In this document: positions 37,643-47,133 of the stretch, in pieces
How the letters are laid out: every line of letters starts with the position of its first letter
Numbering within the stretch: the first letter of the stretch is position 1
Assembly (NCBI GenBank): GCA_021732525.1
Contig: JAKFUU010000002.1
Coordinates: 25,053 to 89,052, forward strand
Origin: Sphingomonadaceae bacterium
GTDB lineage: Bacteria; Pseudomonadota; Alphaproteobacteria; Sphingomonadales; Sphingomonadaceae
DNA: 64,000 bases
Direction of reading: 5' to 3'
Position numbers and translations under genes: made by a program
Notes under the pieces: generated by a model
The model's input: only the letters and a program-made list of their open reading frames with translations
What the model was told of the DNA's origin: nothing
Databases searched by the model: none

Positions 37643-38514
37643 CGCCAAGGCCCGTAGCAAAAATGCTTGCGGCTGGACAGGCAAAAGGCGAAAAGATCGC
37701 GATGACACAAGATCTTGCGCATAAAAGACCGTGGCTATTCGCCAGGACGATTCCATGATTAGCGCGCCGCAGATTTTGGACGCAGGTTTCCCTTGGTTGG
37801 CAAAAGAGGGCGGTCGGCGCGGAAGCGCTGGGGTGCTTCCGGCCCTGAGGGCTGGATTGATGGCGGCGCGGACCCAGGGTCTTCACTCGCGCCGCCGCCT
37901 TTTTGCTATGTTCCGGCCAAAACAAGGAAATGCGGATCAAAAAGGCTCCGTAACCGGCCCCGCATCCTTCCGCACCATTTCCGGCGCGGGGCAGGGGATT
38001 ACTCCTCCGCCGCTTTTGGAACTTTGGCATTTGCGCTGGTCTGGGTTTGATCGAACAGACCCAATTTTGACGTGAAACACGCCCCCCGCGCCGACCGTTG
38101 CCGGGGTATCCCCCCGACGTCCCGTCAAACCCGTCCCGCATTCTAGACTGCGGACTTGTTTGACGCGGCACAGCTAACCCATATGGTTATCTGTAGGAAA
38201 GAAAAAAATGGTTTCGCGCAGAGGCGCAGAGCTTTCGCAGAGGGCGTAACGACAATTTGCGCGTAGCGCCTTTTGGCTCGTGCGAAACAAAGTTAACGCT
38301 CCGGTGAGCGCAAAAATCTCTGCGGTCCCTGCGAAACTTAGCGCCTCTGCGCGAAACCGTTGATCGCGGACGTGCAAAATCACGGGATAGATTTGGCCGC
38401 CTCGCGTTTCCCTAGAGCAAGCAGCGCGATATCTGAATCACACTGCCCGCTCTATCACTTTGTTGTCGCATCGCTTTTTGCGGAAAACCGGTTCCCACTT
38501 TTCCGCACGATGCT
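37643..38514. other. Gene-free interval between trmFO and gyrA, rich in repeats
   Basis: About 870 bp with no convincing gene. Short frames here lack ribosome sites and family features. It holds a small hairpin near 37836-37857 (GGAAGC with GCTTCC) and the sequence TGTTTCACGTCAAAAT (minus strand of 38064-38079), which matches 13 of 16 positions of the alphaproteobacterial parS consensus. It also holds a long inverted repeat (38210-38358) and the second copy of the two-hairpin repeat (38413-38517). The first 400 bp contain nothing else I can name. Confidence 0.6.
38210..38358. repeat. Inverted-repeat element with perfect 18-bp arms
   Basis: GGTTTCGCGCAGAGGCGC at 38210-38227 is the exact reverse complement of 38341-38358. 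Inner segments (gcgcagagctttcgcagag and ctctgcggtccctgcgaa) extend the pairing imperfectly. The whole 149-bp unit could fold as one long stem or represent a miniature mobile repeat. Confidence 0.9.
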
Positions 38515-38517
38515 CTA
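38413..38517. repeat. Two-hairpin dispersed repeat, copy 2 (after gyrA)
   Basis: The minus strand begins TAGAGCATCGTGCGGAAAAG and continues through CGGTTTTCCGCAAAAAGCGATGCGACAAC-like sequence into a second hairpin (AGAGCGGGCAGTGTGA paired with TCGCGCTGCTTGCTCT). It matches the copy at 24168-24271. Its first three bases are the TAG stop of gyrA, mirroring greA. Confidence 0.9.
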
Positions 38518-41217
38518 AACCGCAGTTTCGTTGATGGGCGCTATTTCCGCTCCGTCCGCTTCCGCCCCTTCCTCGCTCTCCCCAATTTTCGCGGCGCTGA
38601 CCACATGTTCATTGTCATCGACATTGAACAGCCGCACGCCCGCCGTGCCGCGGCCCAGCACGCGCAGGCTGCCCAATGGCATGCGGATCAGCTTGGCCTG
38701 ATCGGTAACCAGCATCAACTGGTCGTCTTTGGTCGCGGGGAAGCTCGCCACCACGGGGCCGTTGCGTTTGATATTGTCGATATTGGTCACGCCTTGCCCG
38801 CCGCGCCCGATGCGGCGATATTCATAGGCCGACGACATTTTGCCATAGCCATTGGCGCAGACCGTCAGGATGAATTGTTCGCGCGCCGCCAATTCGGCGA
38901 TGCGTTCGGGGGTTAGCGTCGGTTCGCCCTCCCTTTCGGGTTTCCACGGGGCAAAGCGCAGATAATCCTCGCGTTCCTCGGTGCTGGTGCCGACGCGGCT
39001 CAGGATCGATAGCGAGATCACTTCATCATCGCCCTTCACGCTCATCCCGCGCACGCCGATGCCGGTGCGGCTTTTGGTTTCGCGGGCATCTTGGGCGGGA
39101 AAGCGGATTGCTTTGCCATGGCGGCTGGCGAGCAGGATATCGTCATCTTCATTCAGCAAACGCACGCCGATCAACCGGTCATTTTTGCCATCGGCAAATC
39201 CCATCGCCATTTTGCCGTTGCTGGGAATATTGGCGAAGGCATCCATGCTGTTGCGGCGCACCATGCCCTGCGCGGTGGCAAAGACGATGTTGAGGCGGGC
39301 CCATTCTTCCTCATTTTCCGGGAGCGGCAAGACGTTCGAAATATTCTCACCTTCGGATAATGGCAACAGATTGACCATCGGCCGGCCCTTGGTTTGCGGC
39401 CCGCCTTCGGGCAATTTCCACACCTTCATCCGGTATACCCGGCCAATATTGGAGAAAAACAGCACCGGCGTGTGTGTTGACGTCACGAACATTTCGATAA
39501 CGACGTCATCATCCTTGGTGGCCATGCCCGCGCGGCCCTTTCCGCCGCGATTTTGCGCGCGGAATGTCGCCAATGGCGTGCGTTTGATATAGCCGCCATG
39601 GGTGACGGTGACGACCATGTCTTCGCGCTCCATCAGGTCTTCGTCGTCAAGCCCGTCCCAGCTTGCGGTGATTTCGCACAGGCGCGGTGTGGCAAATTCA
39701 TCGCGCACCGCCTCCAACTCTTCGCGCATCACGGCATAGAGTTTGATCCGGTCGCCCAATATTGATAAATATTCTTCAATATGGCTTGCAAGCTCTTTTA
39801 ATTCTTTAGCAATTTCATCTCGGCCAAGCGCGGTTAACCGGTGCAGACGCAGTTCCAATATCGCGCGCACCTGAATTTCGGATAGCGTATAACTGTCCCC
39901 GCTAATTTCGGCCTCAATCGCCTCGACCAGCTTGATATAAGGCGCGATTTCGGCGATTGGCCATTGCCGGGCGAGCAAGGCGGCGCGCGCTTCGGCGGGG
40001 CTGGCGGACCCACGAATGATCCGTACCACCTCGTCCATATTGCTGACCGCGACGACCAGGCCGAGCAAAATATGGGCGCGGTCGCGCGCCTTGGCGAGTT
40101 CAAATTTGGTGCGCCGGGTGATCACTTCCTCGCGGAAATTGATGAAAGCCTGAATGATATCGCGCAGGTTGAGCACTTCGGGCCGCCCGCCGCGGATGGC
40201 CAGCATATTGGCGGGGAAGCTCGATTGCGCCGGCGTGTGACGCCACAATTGGTTCAGCACCACATCCGGCGTGGCGTCGCGTTTCAGGTCGATGACGACG
40301 CGCATCCCCTTGCGGCTCGATTCGTCGCGAATGTCGGATACGCCTTCGATGCGTTTGTCTTTGGCCGCTTCCGCAATTTTTTCGACCAGGCCGTTTTTGC
40401 CGACTTGAAACGGGATTGAGGTGAGCACGATCGACCGGCGATCTCCGCGGCCTTCTTCGATAATATGCCGGGCGCGCTGCATGATCGATCCTTTGCCGTC
40501 GCGGTAAGCATTGCGTGCGCCGCCCTGACCCATGATCAGCGGCCCGGTGGGGAAATCGGGGGCGGGGATAATCTCGATCAACTCATCGATGCTAATCGCC
40601 GGATTTTCAATATAGGCGAGCGCTGCGGCAATGACTTCACCCAAATTATGCGGCGGAATATTGGTCGCCATGCCCACCGCGATGCCGCCCGCGCCGTTGA
40701 CCAAAAGGTTGGGAAATCGCGCGGGCAGCACGGCCGGTTCCTGCAAACTGCCATCATAATTGGGCTGGAAATCGACGGTATTTTTGTCGAGATCATCGAG
40801 CAAGCTGTTGGCGACTTTGGCCAGACGCGCCTCGGTATAGCGCATCGATGCTGGCGGATCGGGGTCCATCGATCCAAAATTGCCTTGACCATCGATCAAC
40901 GGCACGCGCAAAGACCAATCTTGCGTCATCCGTGCAAGCGCATCGTAAATCGCGCTGTCGCCATGCGGGTGATAATTGCCCATCACATCGCCAACGATTT
41001 TCGCGGATTTGCGGTAAGGCCGGCCCGCGACAAAACCGCCCTCTTTGCTGGCAAACAGGATCCGGCGGTGCACAGGTTTCAGGCCGTCGCGCACATCGGG
41101 CAGCGCGCGCGCGACGATCACCGACATGGCATAATCAAGATAGCTCGCCTTCATTTCATCGACAATGTCGATCGGGGCGATATCGGATGGATCAATGATG
41201 CTATTTTCGTCGCTCAC
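38515..41217 (-). CDS. gyrA: DNA gyrase subunit A
   Basis: The breakage-reunion subunit of gyrase, 900 residues. The catalytic Tyr lies in [12 protein letters not shown]. The quinolone-resistance region reads [17 protein letters not shown], keeping the Ser and Asp (E. coli 83 and 87 equivalents) of susceptible enzymes. The GyrA box is [15 protein letters not shown] in the C-terminal beta-pinwheel ([18 protein letters not shown]), preceding repeated blade sequences ([23 protein letters not shown]). The stop codon TAG belongs to a dispersed repeat. Confidence 0.98.
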   Translation of the reverse strand: MSDENSIIDPSDIAPIDIVDEMKASYLDYAMSVIVARALPDVRDGLKPVHRRILFASKEGGFVAGRPYRKSAKIVGDVMGNYHPHGDSAIYDALARMTQDWSLRVPLIDGQGNFGSMDPDPPASMRYTEARLAKVANSLLDDLDKNTVDFQPNYDGSLQEPAVLPARFPNLLVNGAGGIAVGMATNIPPHNLGEVIAAALAYIENPAISIDELIEIIPAPDFPTGPLIMGQGGARNAYRDGKGSIMQRARHIIEEGRGDRRSIVLTSIPFQVGKNGLVEKIAEAAKDKRIEGVSDIRDESSRKGMRVVIDLKRDATPDVVLNQLWRHTPAQSSFPANMLAIRGGRPEVLNLRDIIQAFINFREEVITRRTKFELAKARDRAHILLGLVVAVSNMDEVVRIIRGSASPAEARAALLARQWPIAEIAPYIKLVEAIEAEISGDSYTLSEIQVRAILELRLHRLTALGRDEIAKELKELASHIEEYLSILGDRIKLYAVMREELEAVRDEFATPRLCEITASWDGLDDEDLMEREDMVVTVTHGGYIKRTPLATFRAQNRGGKGRAGMATKDDDVVIEMFVTSTHTPVLFFSNIGRVYRMKVWKLPEGGPQTKGRPMVNLLPLSEGENISNVLPLPENEEEWARLNIVFATAQGMVRRNSMDAFANIPSNGKMAMGFADGKNDRLIGVRLLNEDDDILLASRHGKAIRFPAQDARETKSRTGIGVRGMSVKGDDEVISLSILSRVGTSTEEREDYLRFAPWKPEREGEPTLTPERIAELAAREQFILTVCANGYGKMSSAYEYRRIGRGGQGVTNIDNIKRNGPVVASFPATKDDQLMLVTDQAKLIRMPLGSLRVLGRGTAGVRLFNVDDNEHVVSAAKIGESEEGAEADGAEIAPINETAV

Positions 41218-41365
41218 GCGGGGGTTTTCCTTCGATTTTTGCTGTTGCGAAAGCCTAGCCGAGATCGCAGCCGATGCCTAGCGAAAGCCATCCCAAAGGA
41301 CTGTTTTCACCAGCTTATCCACAGATTCAAAAGCGGTTCTGCATTAAGCGGGAATAACGGCACCA

Positions 41366-41467
41366 TCATCGGCGATCTGCTGCCCCGATTGGCCAGGAGG
41401 CAGGCCATCTATCTCCGTTAATCCCGCCCGACGCGCCGATAATTACCGCATTTTTTACATGAGCCAT
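41366..41467 (-). pseudogene. Remnant of a short-chain dehydrogenase N-terminus
   Basis: A start codon with AGGAA 8 bp upstream opens a frame MAHVKNAVIIGASGGI, the characteristic beta-strand and TGxxxGI-type Rossmann motif (here GASGGI) of short-chain dehydrogenases. After that the sequence (NGDRWPASWPIGAADRR) is unlike the family and a TGA follows at codon 34. The rest of the gene is missing: gyrA begins upstream of where it would continue. It lies in the 411-bp gap between gyrA and the TPR gene, which otherwise shows only promoter-length sequence. Confidence 0.5.
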
Positions 41468-41629
41468 CGCTGCATTTCCTTTTTTGCTTGTTTGAATGTG
41501 TCAATTTGTTCATTCAACATCAATTCATACGCATCGGCCTAGCGGGCGGTGATATAGCGGGGAAGGGGGCCCGGTTGCGGCGTTCCCTTTGACGCAATCA
41601 ACATGGTGTTCGTCAAACGGAGAAATGGA

Positions 41630-42937
41630 ATGAACCGGGTTTCAAAATTTATGCTTGCGGTAACGGCGGCAACCTTGATTTTTTCGCCTGCCGCCTATGC
41701 GCAAAAGGAAAAAAAGGATAAGAAATCCAAAAAAGAAGCGGCGGCGGCGGCGGTCCCCGCTGAACCGCAACCGCAATTGTCCAAGGAATTTCGTGCGGCC
41801 TATCAATTGGCGGTCGCGCCCTTTGTCAAAAATGACTTTGCTGGCGCCAGCGCGGCCTGGCCGCTGGCCCGCGCCGCGATGCAGAATGATGACGACAAAT
41901 ATCAGGCCGGCATATTCGCGGTGCAACTCGGCGGCAAGCTGAACGACAAAGAGCTGTCGGCGGAGGGTTATGACCTATTGCTCGAATCCAGCTTCACATC
42001 GCTCGATACGCGGCAGCAGATATTGTTTCAAAAAGCCGCGAACAGTTATGATGGAAAGGATTATCCGGCCGCCGAAACCAAAATGATCGCGGCTTATGAT
42101 GCCGGATATCGCGGTTCGGATATTGAGGCGTTGATTGCCACGACCTTTAGCCAGCAAAAAAAATATGCCGAAGCCGTAACCTGGATCCAACGCGGGATTG
42201 ATGCAAAATTGGCGAGTGGTCAGGCGGTTCCGATTAACTTCTACCGCCAAGCGGCGGGTTATGCGGTGCGCCTGGACGACAATCCAACGATCACCAAGGT
42301 TATGAAACATTTGGTGAAGGCCGAAGACAATGCCGACAATTGGCGCGATATGTTGAATTTATACATGCGCAAAGCGGCGCTATCGGAGGCAGAAACGCTT
42401 GACGTCATGCGGTTGATGCGCAGCAAGAATGCGATGAAATATCCGGTTGAATATGCGCTATATGTCGAATCGCTGGGCGCTCGGCGCTATCCGGTTGAAA
42501 CGCTGTCGGTGCTGCAAGCGGGTATCGACGCGGGGCATATTGAAGCGAGCGATACCGATATTAAGGATCATTTGACTGCGGCAAGAGCCGTTGTGGATGA
42601 GGATATTCGCGGTTTGCCGGCGGCGGAAAAGCAGGCAAGGGCAAGCACATCGGGCAATTTGATTTCTTTGACCGGCGATGCCTTATTTAGCCAAGGCAAA
42701 TATGCCGAGGCGCAAAGCCTGTATGAACTGGCCCTTACCAAAGGCGGTATTGTGGATAATGCGGGCCAAGATCGCACCGACCGGACCATCATGCGTCTCG
42801 GCATCGCCAAAGCCTATCAAAAGGATTGGGCCGGCGCGAAGGCGGAGCTTGCCAAAATCACCAGCGGAAAGCGCAAAGATATTGCCGAATATTGGATGAT
42901 CTATATCGATCAAGAAACGGCCGGTGGCGGCGTTTGA
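41630..42937 (+). CDS. Exported TPR-like repeat protein
   Basis: A 435-residue protein from ATG 41630 (MNRVSKFMLAVTAATLIFSPAAYA), where GGAG is about 8 bp upstream; a longer frame begins at 41603. The signal peptide is cleaved after AYA or AYAQ. A Lys-rich stretch (KEKKDKKSKKEAAAAA) follows, then helical tetratricopeptide-like repeats (YAEAVTWIQRGIDAKL, YAEAQSLYELALTKGG, WAGAKAELAKI). TPR proteins mediate protein-protein contacts; no partner is nearby. The function is unassigned. Confidence 0.78.
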   Translation: MNRVSKFMLAVTAATLIFSPAAYAQKEKKDKKSKKEAAAAAVPAEPQPQLSKEFRAAYQLAVAPFVKNDFAGASAAWPLARAAMQNDDDKYQAGIFAVQLGGKLNDKELSAEGYDLLLESSFTSLDTRQQILFQKAANSYDGKDYPAAETKMIAAYDAGYRGSDIEALIATTFSQQKKYAEAVTWIQRGIDAKLASGQAVPINFYRQAAGYAVRLDDNPTITKVMKHLVKAEDNADNWRDMLNLYMRKAALSEAETLDVMRLMRSKNAMKYPVEYALYVESLGARRYPVETLSVLQAGIDAGHIEASDTDIKDHLTAARAVVDEDIRGLPAAEKQARASTSGNLISLTGDALFSQGKYAEAQSLYELALTKGGIVDNAGQDRTDRTIMRLGIAKAYQKDWAGAKAELAKITSGKRKDIAEYWMIYIDQETAGGGV

Positions 42938-43032
42938 CGGGTATTTTTCCGAAAATTATACGGGGGCGGCGGGTTGCGGGTATCTCCTTCCACAGATCGC
43001 AACGTCGCCGGTCATATGCCATTGAAAAACAG

Positions 43033-43512
43033 TTAAACGCCGCTAGGCACCGGAACGCCGGGTTCGTCCTTTGCAGTGCGAATAGTTAGGGATGTTTTGA
43101 CGCTGCTGACATTGGGCGCGGATGTCAATTTTGACGTCAGCAGCTCTTGAAAAGACTGCAAATCGCGGGCCAAAATTTTCAGGATAAAATCAATTTCGCC
43201 GTTCAGCATATGGCATTCGCGCACATCGGGGAGCGAAAGCACATGCTGTTCAAATGCCTTCAAATCCTCTTCGGCTTGGCTCTTCAGGCTGACCATCGCG
43301 AATACGGTGATGGTATATCCCAGCGACGCCGGATCAATATGCGCATGATAGGATTTGATCACGCCCGATTGTTCCAACGTGCGCATTCGGCGCAAGCAAG
43401 GCGGCGCGGTTAACCCCACCTTTTCTGCCAAATCAACATTGGTGATCCGGCCATTGCTTTGCAATTCCGCCAAAAGCTTCAAATCAATCGAATCCAGGTT
43501 CAAATTGGTCAT
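43033..43512 (-). CDS. Lrp/AsnC family transcriptional regulator
   Basis: A 159-residue regulator. The N-terminal winged helix-turn-helix (LDSIDLKLLAELQSNGRITNVDLAEKVGLTAPPCLRRMRTLEQSGVI) is followed by a RAM/AsnC ligand-binding domain (HIDPASLGYTITVFAMVSLK, CHMLNGEIDFILKILARDL). Such proteins sense amino acids and often control divergent neighbouring genes. The divergent neighbour here is a histidine-kinase-like gene, 124 bp away, so the ligand is unknown. Confidence 0.92.
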   Translation of the reverse strand: MTNLNLDSIDLKLLAELQSNGRITNVDLAEKVGLTAPPCLRRMRTLEQSGVIKSYHAHIDPASLGYTITVFAMVSLKSQAEEDLKAFEQHVLSLPDVRECHMLNGEIDFILKILARDLQSFQELLTSKLTSAPNVSSVKTSLTIRTAKDEPGVPVPSGV

Positions 43513-43636
43513 ATCGTTGTTATTTCCCCTATGTCATTTTGAGTCATCTGATAATTATATTATATCAAATTGCAATTGTCCCATAGTGTGACGCGGAAAA
43601 TTTGCCCCTATCGCGATAAAGGCCTTAAAGGTATCG

Positions 43637-45406
43637 ATGGAGATCGCCAAACACAGTTATTTGAGGGTTTTTCTTACTTTGCGCTTCGACGACCGCCTCC
43701 AAACCAGCTTACGCAGCGCCGCTGATGACAAGGTGAGTGTGAATACCCGGTGGCGGCAGCTGATTGACATAATGTCGCAAAACCCAAAGAATTTTGCCCC
43801 CGAATTGGTAAAAAATGGCCTATTAGAAATCCGCCAATTGATTGATCGAACGGAGATTGCCGACCGGGTAATCGGCGTCAAATCGTTATCCGGAAGAATC
43901 AAATCAGCGCCATTGGTTCAATTATTGGCGGCGGATCAAGTTCCGGTCGCATCGGCGGTTATTTCGGGTGCAAAACTGACCGATCAGGAGTGGGCGGATA
44001 TTATCCCGGCGCTACCCATCCGGGCGCGTGGGTTTCTGCGTAATCGTTCAGACATAGGGCCAAAAACCCGCAAAGCATTGATGATCTGGTCTGCGGCAGA
44101 TTTTATTTTGCCATCCGAAGCGGCAGAGATCCGGGAGGAGGAGGGGAATAGCAATCAGTTTGAGGTTATGGTCTTGGACGACAGACCGGAAGCTCAGTTA
44201 CCTGGCAACAATGACAATGCCCGTCAATCTTTAACCGATGGTGTCCCAAATAACCAGCGTATTGGTGAAATTGTTGAACGAATTGAACGCCTTCGTAAAA
44301 ATCGGGAAAGTGGCGATGAACCAGCGGCGGATATCGCGCACGCGCCGCCAACGCCGATAAATGATACGTATATTTCGGAAATTTGCTTCGAAACCGACGA
44401 ATATGGTACAATTTGTCAGGCGCAGGGTGCTCCGCGCGGTGCCATCGTCGGCATTGCTATATCCGAACCGGCTTTTGGCGATTCGCCCGGACCCGACGCT
44501 TATGGTGCCGCAGCTTTTCGGCAGCGTATGCCCATGGAAAATGCCCGCATGCGGTTATATGGCGCGGAAAATATTACCGGTGATTGGCGGATAACGGCGG
44601 ACCCATTTTTTGACATTAGAAACGGTCGTTTTCAAGGCTACCACGGGTTTTTACGCCGACCAAACCTCGCCGAAAGTCCGCAAATTCGGCAAGCGGCCAA
44701 GGGCGAGGATAATTTGCAACAATTGGTGCATGAACTGCGCACGCCATTGGGCGCAATCATTGGGTTTTCTGAAATTATTGAAGGGCAGCTTTTCGGCCCG
44801 GTATCCGCTGAATATCGCCGATTGGCGCGCGATATTCATGGCGATGCCGAACGCTTATTGTCCGGATTTGATGATCTTTCGGTCGCGGCAAAAATTGAAT
44901 CGGGCGGTTTGACCGCAAACGCGGGCATAACGGAATGCGGCTGGATCGCCGAAAGGCTTGCCGAACGGCTTCGCGGGTTAAGCAAGTCGCTTTCGGTCAC
45001 CTTAAATTTGATAAAGGCCGACCCCGTGCGGTCATTTGCGGTGGAAAGCGAAATGGCCGAGCGCCTATTTTCGCGCCTGCTGTCGGCGGTTATTATCGGT
45101 TGCGACGCGGACGAAGTGCTATCGGGACGATTTTACACCGAACCGGGTTATCCCGCTGTCAATAAATTCAGCCTAACTTTGCCGCAAAGGCTCATTGGGC
45201 TAACCGAAGATCAGCTGCTGGGTACAATACCCGATGAGCAGGATGATACCGACGGCACCCCCTTGCTTGGGCTTGGTTTTTCCTTGCGCCTGGTTCGCAA
45301 TCTGGCGCGTAATGTTGCAGGCGATTTACGGTTTCACAAGGAATATTTGCTACTCATTCTACCCGCAGTTGACGATAGCGCCGGCCAAATTCGGAGCGAC
45401 CAATAA
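43637..45406 (+). CDS. Soluble histidine-kinase-like protein with degenerate ATPase domain
   Basis: A 589-residue protein without membrane segments. The N-terminal third is helical (HEAT-like or DUF2336-like in appearance: VSVNTRWRQLIDIMSQN, LRNRSDIGPKTRKALMIWS). A PAS-like middle follows (ISEICFETDEYGTI, ITGDWRITADPFFDIRNGRFQGYHGFLRRP), then a HisKA domain with the phospho-acceptor in LVHELRTPLGAIIGFSEII. The C-terminal ATPase domain lacks a clear N box and G1 box; only GTPLLGLGFSLRLVRNLARNVAGDL recalls G2. It may be a receptor that is phosphorylated in trans. No response regulator is adjacent. Confidence 0.75.
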   Translation: MEIAKHSYLRVFLTLRFDDRLQTSLRSAADDKVSVNTRWRQLIDIMSQNPKNFAPELVKNGLLEIRQLIDRTEIADRVIGVKSLSGRIKSAPLVQLLAADQVPVASAVISGAKLTDQEWADIIPALPIRARGFLRNRSDIGPKTRKALMIWSAADFILPSEAAEIREEEGNSNQFEVMVLDDRPEAQLPGNNDNARQSLTDGVPNNQRIGEIVERIERLRKNRESGDEPAADIAHAPPTPINDTYISEICFETDEYGTICQAQGAPRGAIVGIAISEPAFGDSPGPDAYGAAAFRQRMPMENARMRLYGAENITGDWRITADPFFDIRNGRFQGYHGFLRRPNLAESPQIRQAAKGEDNLQQLVHELRTPLGAIIGFSEIIEGQLFGPVSAEYRRLARDIHGDAERLLSGFDDLSVAAKIESGGLTANAGITECGWIAERLAERLRGLSKSLSVTLNLIKADPVRSFAVESEMAERLFSRLLSAVIIGCDADEVLSGRFYTEPGYPAVNKFSLTLPQRLIGLTEDQLLGTIPDEQDDTDGTPLLGLGFSLRLVRNLARNVAGDLRFHKEYLLLILPAVDDSAGQIRSDQ

Positions 45407-45450
45407 CGGTGTTTTAATCAGGCAGCATCAAAATAAAGGCGGCATGGCTC

Positions 45451-46452
45451 ATGAATTTTATGCCCCAGAATGAATCAAAACTGCAATATGTCGACCTGAC
45501 GCCGCTGCATGGCCCGCGGTATTTGGTTACGGTCGATACCGAAGAAGAATTTGATTGGAACCGGCCATTTTCACGCGACCAACATGGAACACGGCATATA
45601 CCGGCGATCACGCCATTTCAAAGCTTGTGCGAAGAAAGCGGAGTTAAACCACTCTATTTGATTGATTACCCGGTCGCCTGCGATCCCTATGCTACCGAAT
45701 TATTGGGCGGTTTTGTTCATCTTGGCCAAGCGGAAATCGGCATGCAGCTACATCCTTGGGTCACCCCTCCCTTTAACGAGACGGTCGGGAACCGGAACAG
45801 CTTTGCGTGCAATTTACCGCCCAAATTGGAACAAGAAAAACTGCATATTCTATATGAAAAAATCACGCATAATTTCCAGCTTCAACCGAATATCTATCGC
45901 GCGGGGCGCTATGGGATTGGCACTATAACGCCGCAGATGCTGCAAGAGCTGGGCATAAATTTTGATACATCGGTTCGGTCCAATTATGATTATTCATTCG
46001 ATGGCGGTCCTTGCTTTATCGATGCGCCGCTTAATCCTTTCTGGTTAAAGCAAGGAAATTTGATCGAATTACCGCTGACAACCGTGTTCCACGGCGGATT
46101 GCGCCGACATGCTACCCTGATCTATTTTGGTTCTGCCGCGTGGAAGATGCCCCGCGCATTGCTGGCGCGGACGGGCCTGCTCGAACGCATTGCTTTAACG
46201 CCCGAGGGCGTACCGTTACATAAAGCAATAATCGCCATCAACAATGCATTGGCGCAAAAAATTGGCCTGTTAAATTTGTCCTTCCATTCACCCTCGCTCG
46301 AACCGGGACACACAAATTATGTCCGTAACACTGATGAATTGGCGGCATTCTATGCTTGGTGGCGCGGTGTTTTTGCGCATCTTGAAAAATGCGGGGTTCG
46401 TCCGGTAAATATGGGCGAGATGAAAGCGAAACTGATTGGAGCGCTCGTATAG
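45451..46452 (+). CDS. Polysaccharide deacetylase family protein (WalW-like)
   Basis: A 333-residue cytoplasmic-looking protein of the NodB/CE4-like fold. Motif 1 is LVTVDTEEEFDW, motif 2 is IGMQLHPWVTPPF with the metal His, motif 3 is IYRAGRYGIG, and a late motif is LNLSFHSPSLEPGHTNYV. The TEEEFDW and HPW forms are typical of the WalW subfamily found in sphingomonad polysaccharide clusters. No glycosyltransferase genes lie beside it here. It is followed by the tRNA genes. Confidence 0.83.
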   Translation: MNFMPQNESKLQYVDLTPLHGPRYLVTVDTEEEFDWNRPFSRDQHGTRHIPAITPFQSLCEESGVKPLYLIDYPVACDPYATELLGGFVHLGQAEIGMQLHPWVTPPFNETVGNRNSFACNLPPKLEQEKLHILYEKITHNFQLQPNIYRAGRYGIGTITPQMLQELGINFDTSVRSNYDYSFDGGPCFIDAPLNPFWLKQGNLIELPLTTVFHGGLRRHATLIYFGSAAWKMPRALLARTGLLERIALTPEGVPLHKAIIAINNALAQKIGLLNLSFHSPSLEPGHTNYVRNTDELAAFYAWWRGVFAHLEKCGVRPVNMGEMKAKLIGALV

Positions 46453-46622
46453 TGTGAAAGCTGAATTGCGCGGCGCAGGCTGTCTTTTTTTGTCTATCGT
46501 TGGACGGGATAGCGGGCGGTTGGTTTATTGCACGGCTCTCTAAATAAACCATCGCTTTGGATTGCCTCTTGCCATTGGGCATCGCCATCCGCTATCGGCG
46601 CGTTTCGGTGACGTTGGTTACC

Positions 46623-46699
46623 GGGCCTGTAGCTCAGTTGGTTAGAGCTGGCCGCTCATAACGGCTAGGTCGGGGGTTCGAGTCCCTCCGGGCCCACCA
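46623..46699 (+). tRNA. tRNA with CAT anticodon, probably tRNA-Ile2 (lysidine-modified)
   Basis: A 77-base cloverleaf with encoded CCA: acceptor GGGCCTG pairs with CGGGCCC, D arm GTAGCTCAG, anticodon stem CCG/CGG with loop CTCATAA (anticodon CAT), T arm GGGGGTTCGAGTCCCTC. The CTCATAA loop flanked by GGCCG..CGGCTAGGTCG resembles the minor isoleucine tRNA whose C34 is converted to lysidine by TilS rather than elongator Met tRNA. The amino-acid identity is inferred. Confidence 0.9.
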
Positions 46700-46839
46700 A
46701 ACGTTTGTTATAGGCCATTTGACCTGTAGCATTAGGCCTGCTCGCTGCGCCAGCAAAGGGCATGAAACAAATTTGCGAGGCAGCGCGAATTTTCTTTTGC
46801 CTTTATCCATTCCCGGCATTAGGGGGAAGGGCTCTCAGT

Positions 46840-46916
<77 letters not shown>

Positions 46917-46948
46917 TTATATCGGTGACTTGCAAGTCACTGATATAA
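46917..46948. repeat. 15-bp inverted repeat directly after tRNA-Pro
   Basis: TTATATCGGTGACTT, central GC, AAGTCACTGATATAA: 14 of 15 positions are complementary and the fifteenth is a G-T wobble. It starts at the base after the tRNA CCA. There is no T run, so it may be a processing or termination hairpin, or a recombinase-type dyad. Confidence 0.75.
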
Positions 46949-47133
46949 TTGACAAAAATAGACCATTTTTGACCTGTGCAGGAACTGTGTAGATTTTTTT
47001 TGCGGGTTCCACCGAGCATCGGCTCATTGAGAACCGCCGTGTTGTCATTATTTTGTTCGGTGGCGGAAAGAGATTCGGACAGCGACAGCAGCCGCCAACG
47101 GTTCCGGCATCCTCGGACTGTCCTAATTATCTG

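Noticed and set aside
37731..38075. Plus-strand frame of 114 codons between trmFO and gyrA
   Set aside because: Composition like antisense of GC-rich sequence, and no motif.
37527..38171. A 214-codon minus-strand frame spanning the trmFO start and intergenic region
   Set aside because: Low-complexity Arg/Pro-rich translation, overlap with the trmFO coding start in another frame, and no ribosome site or family similarity.
38174..38383. 69-codon minus-strand frame in the inverted repeat
   Set aside because: Lies entirely over the 149-bp inverted-repeat element; the open frame is a by-product of the repeat.
46917..47133. Integrase or transposase remnant beside tRNA-Pro
   Set aside because: Both strands read through without any recognisable recombinase motif; only the short inverted repeat is present.
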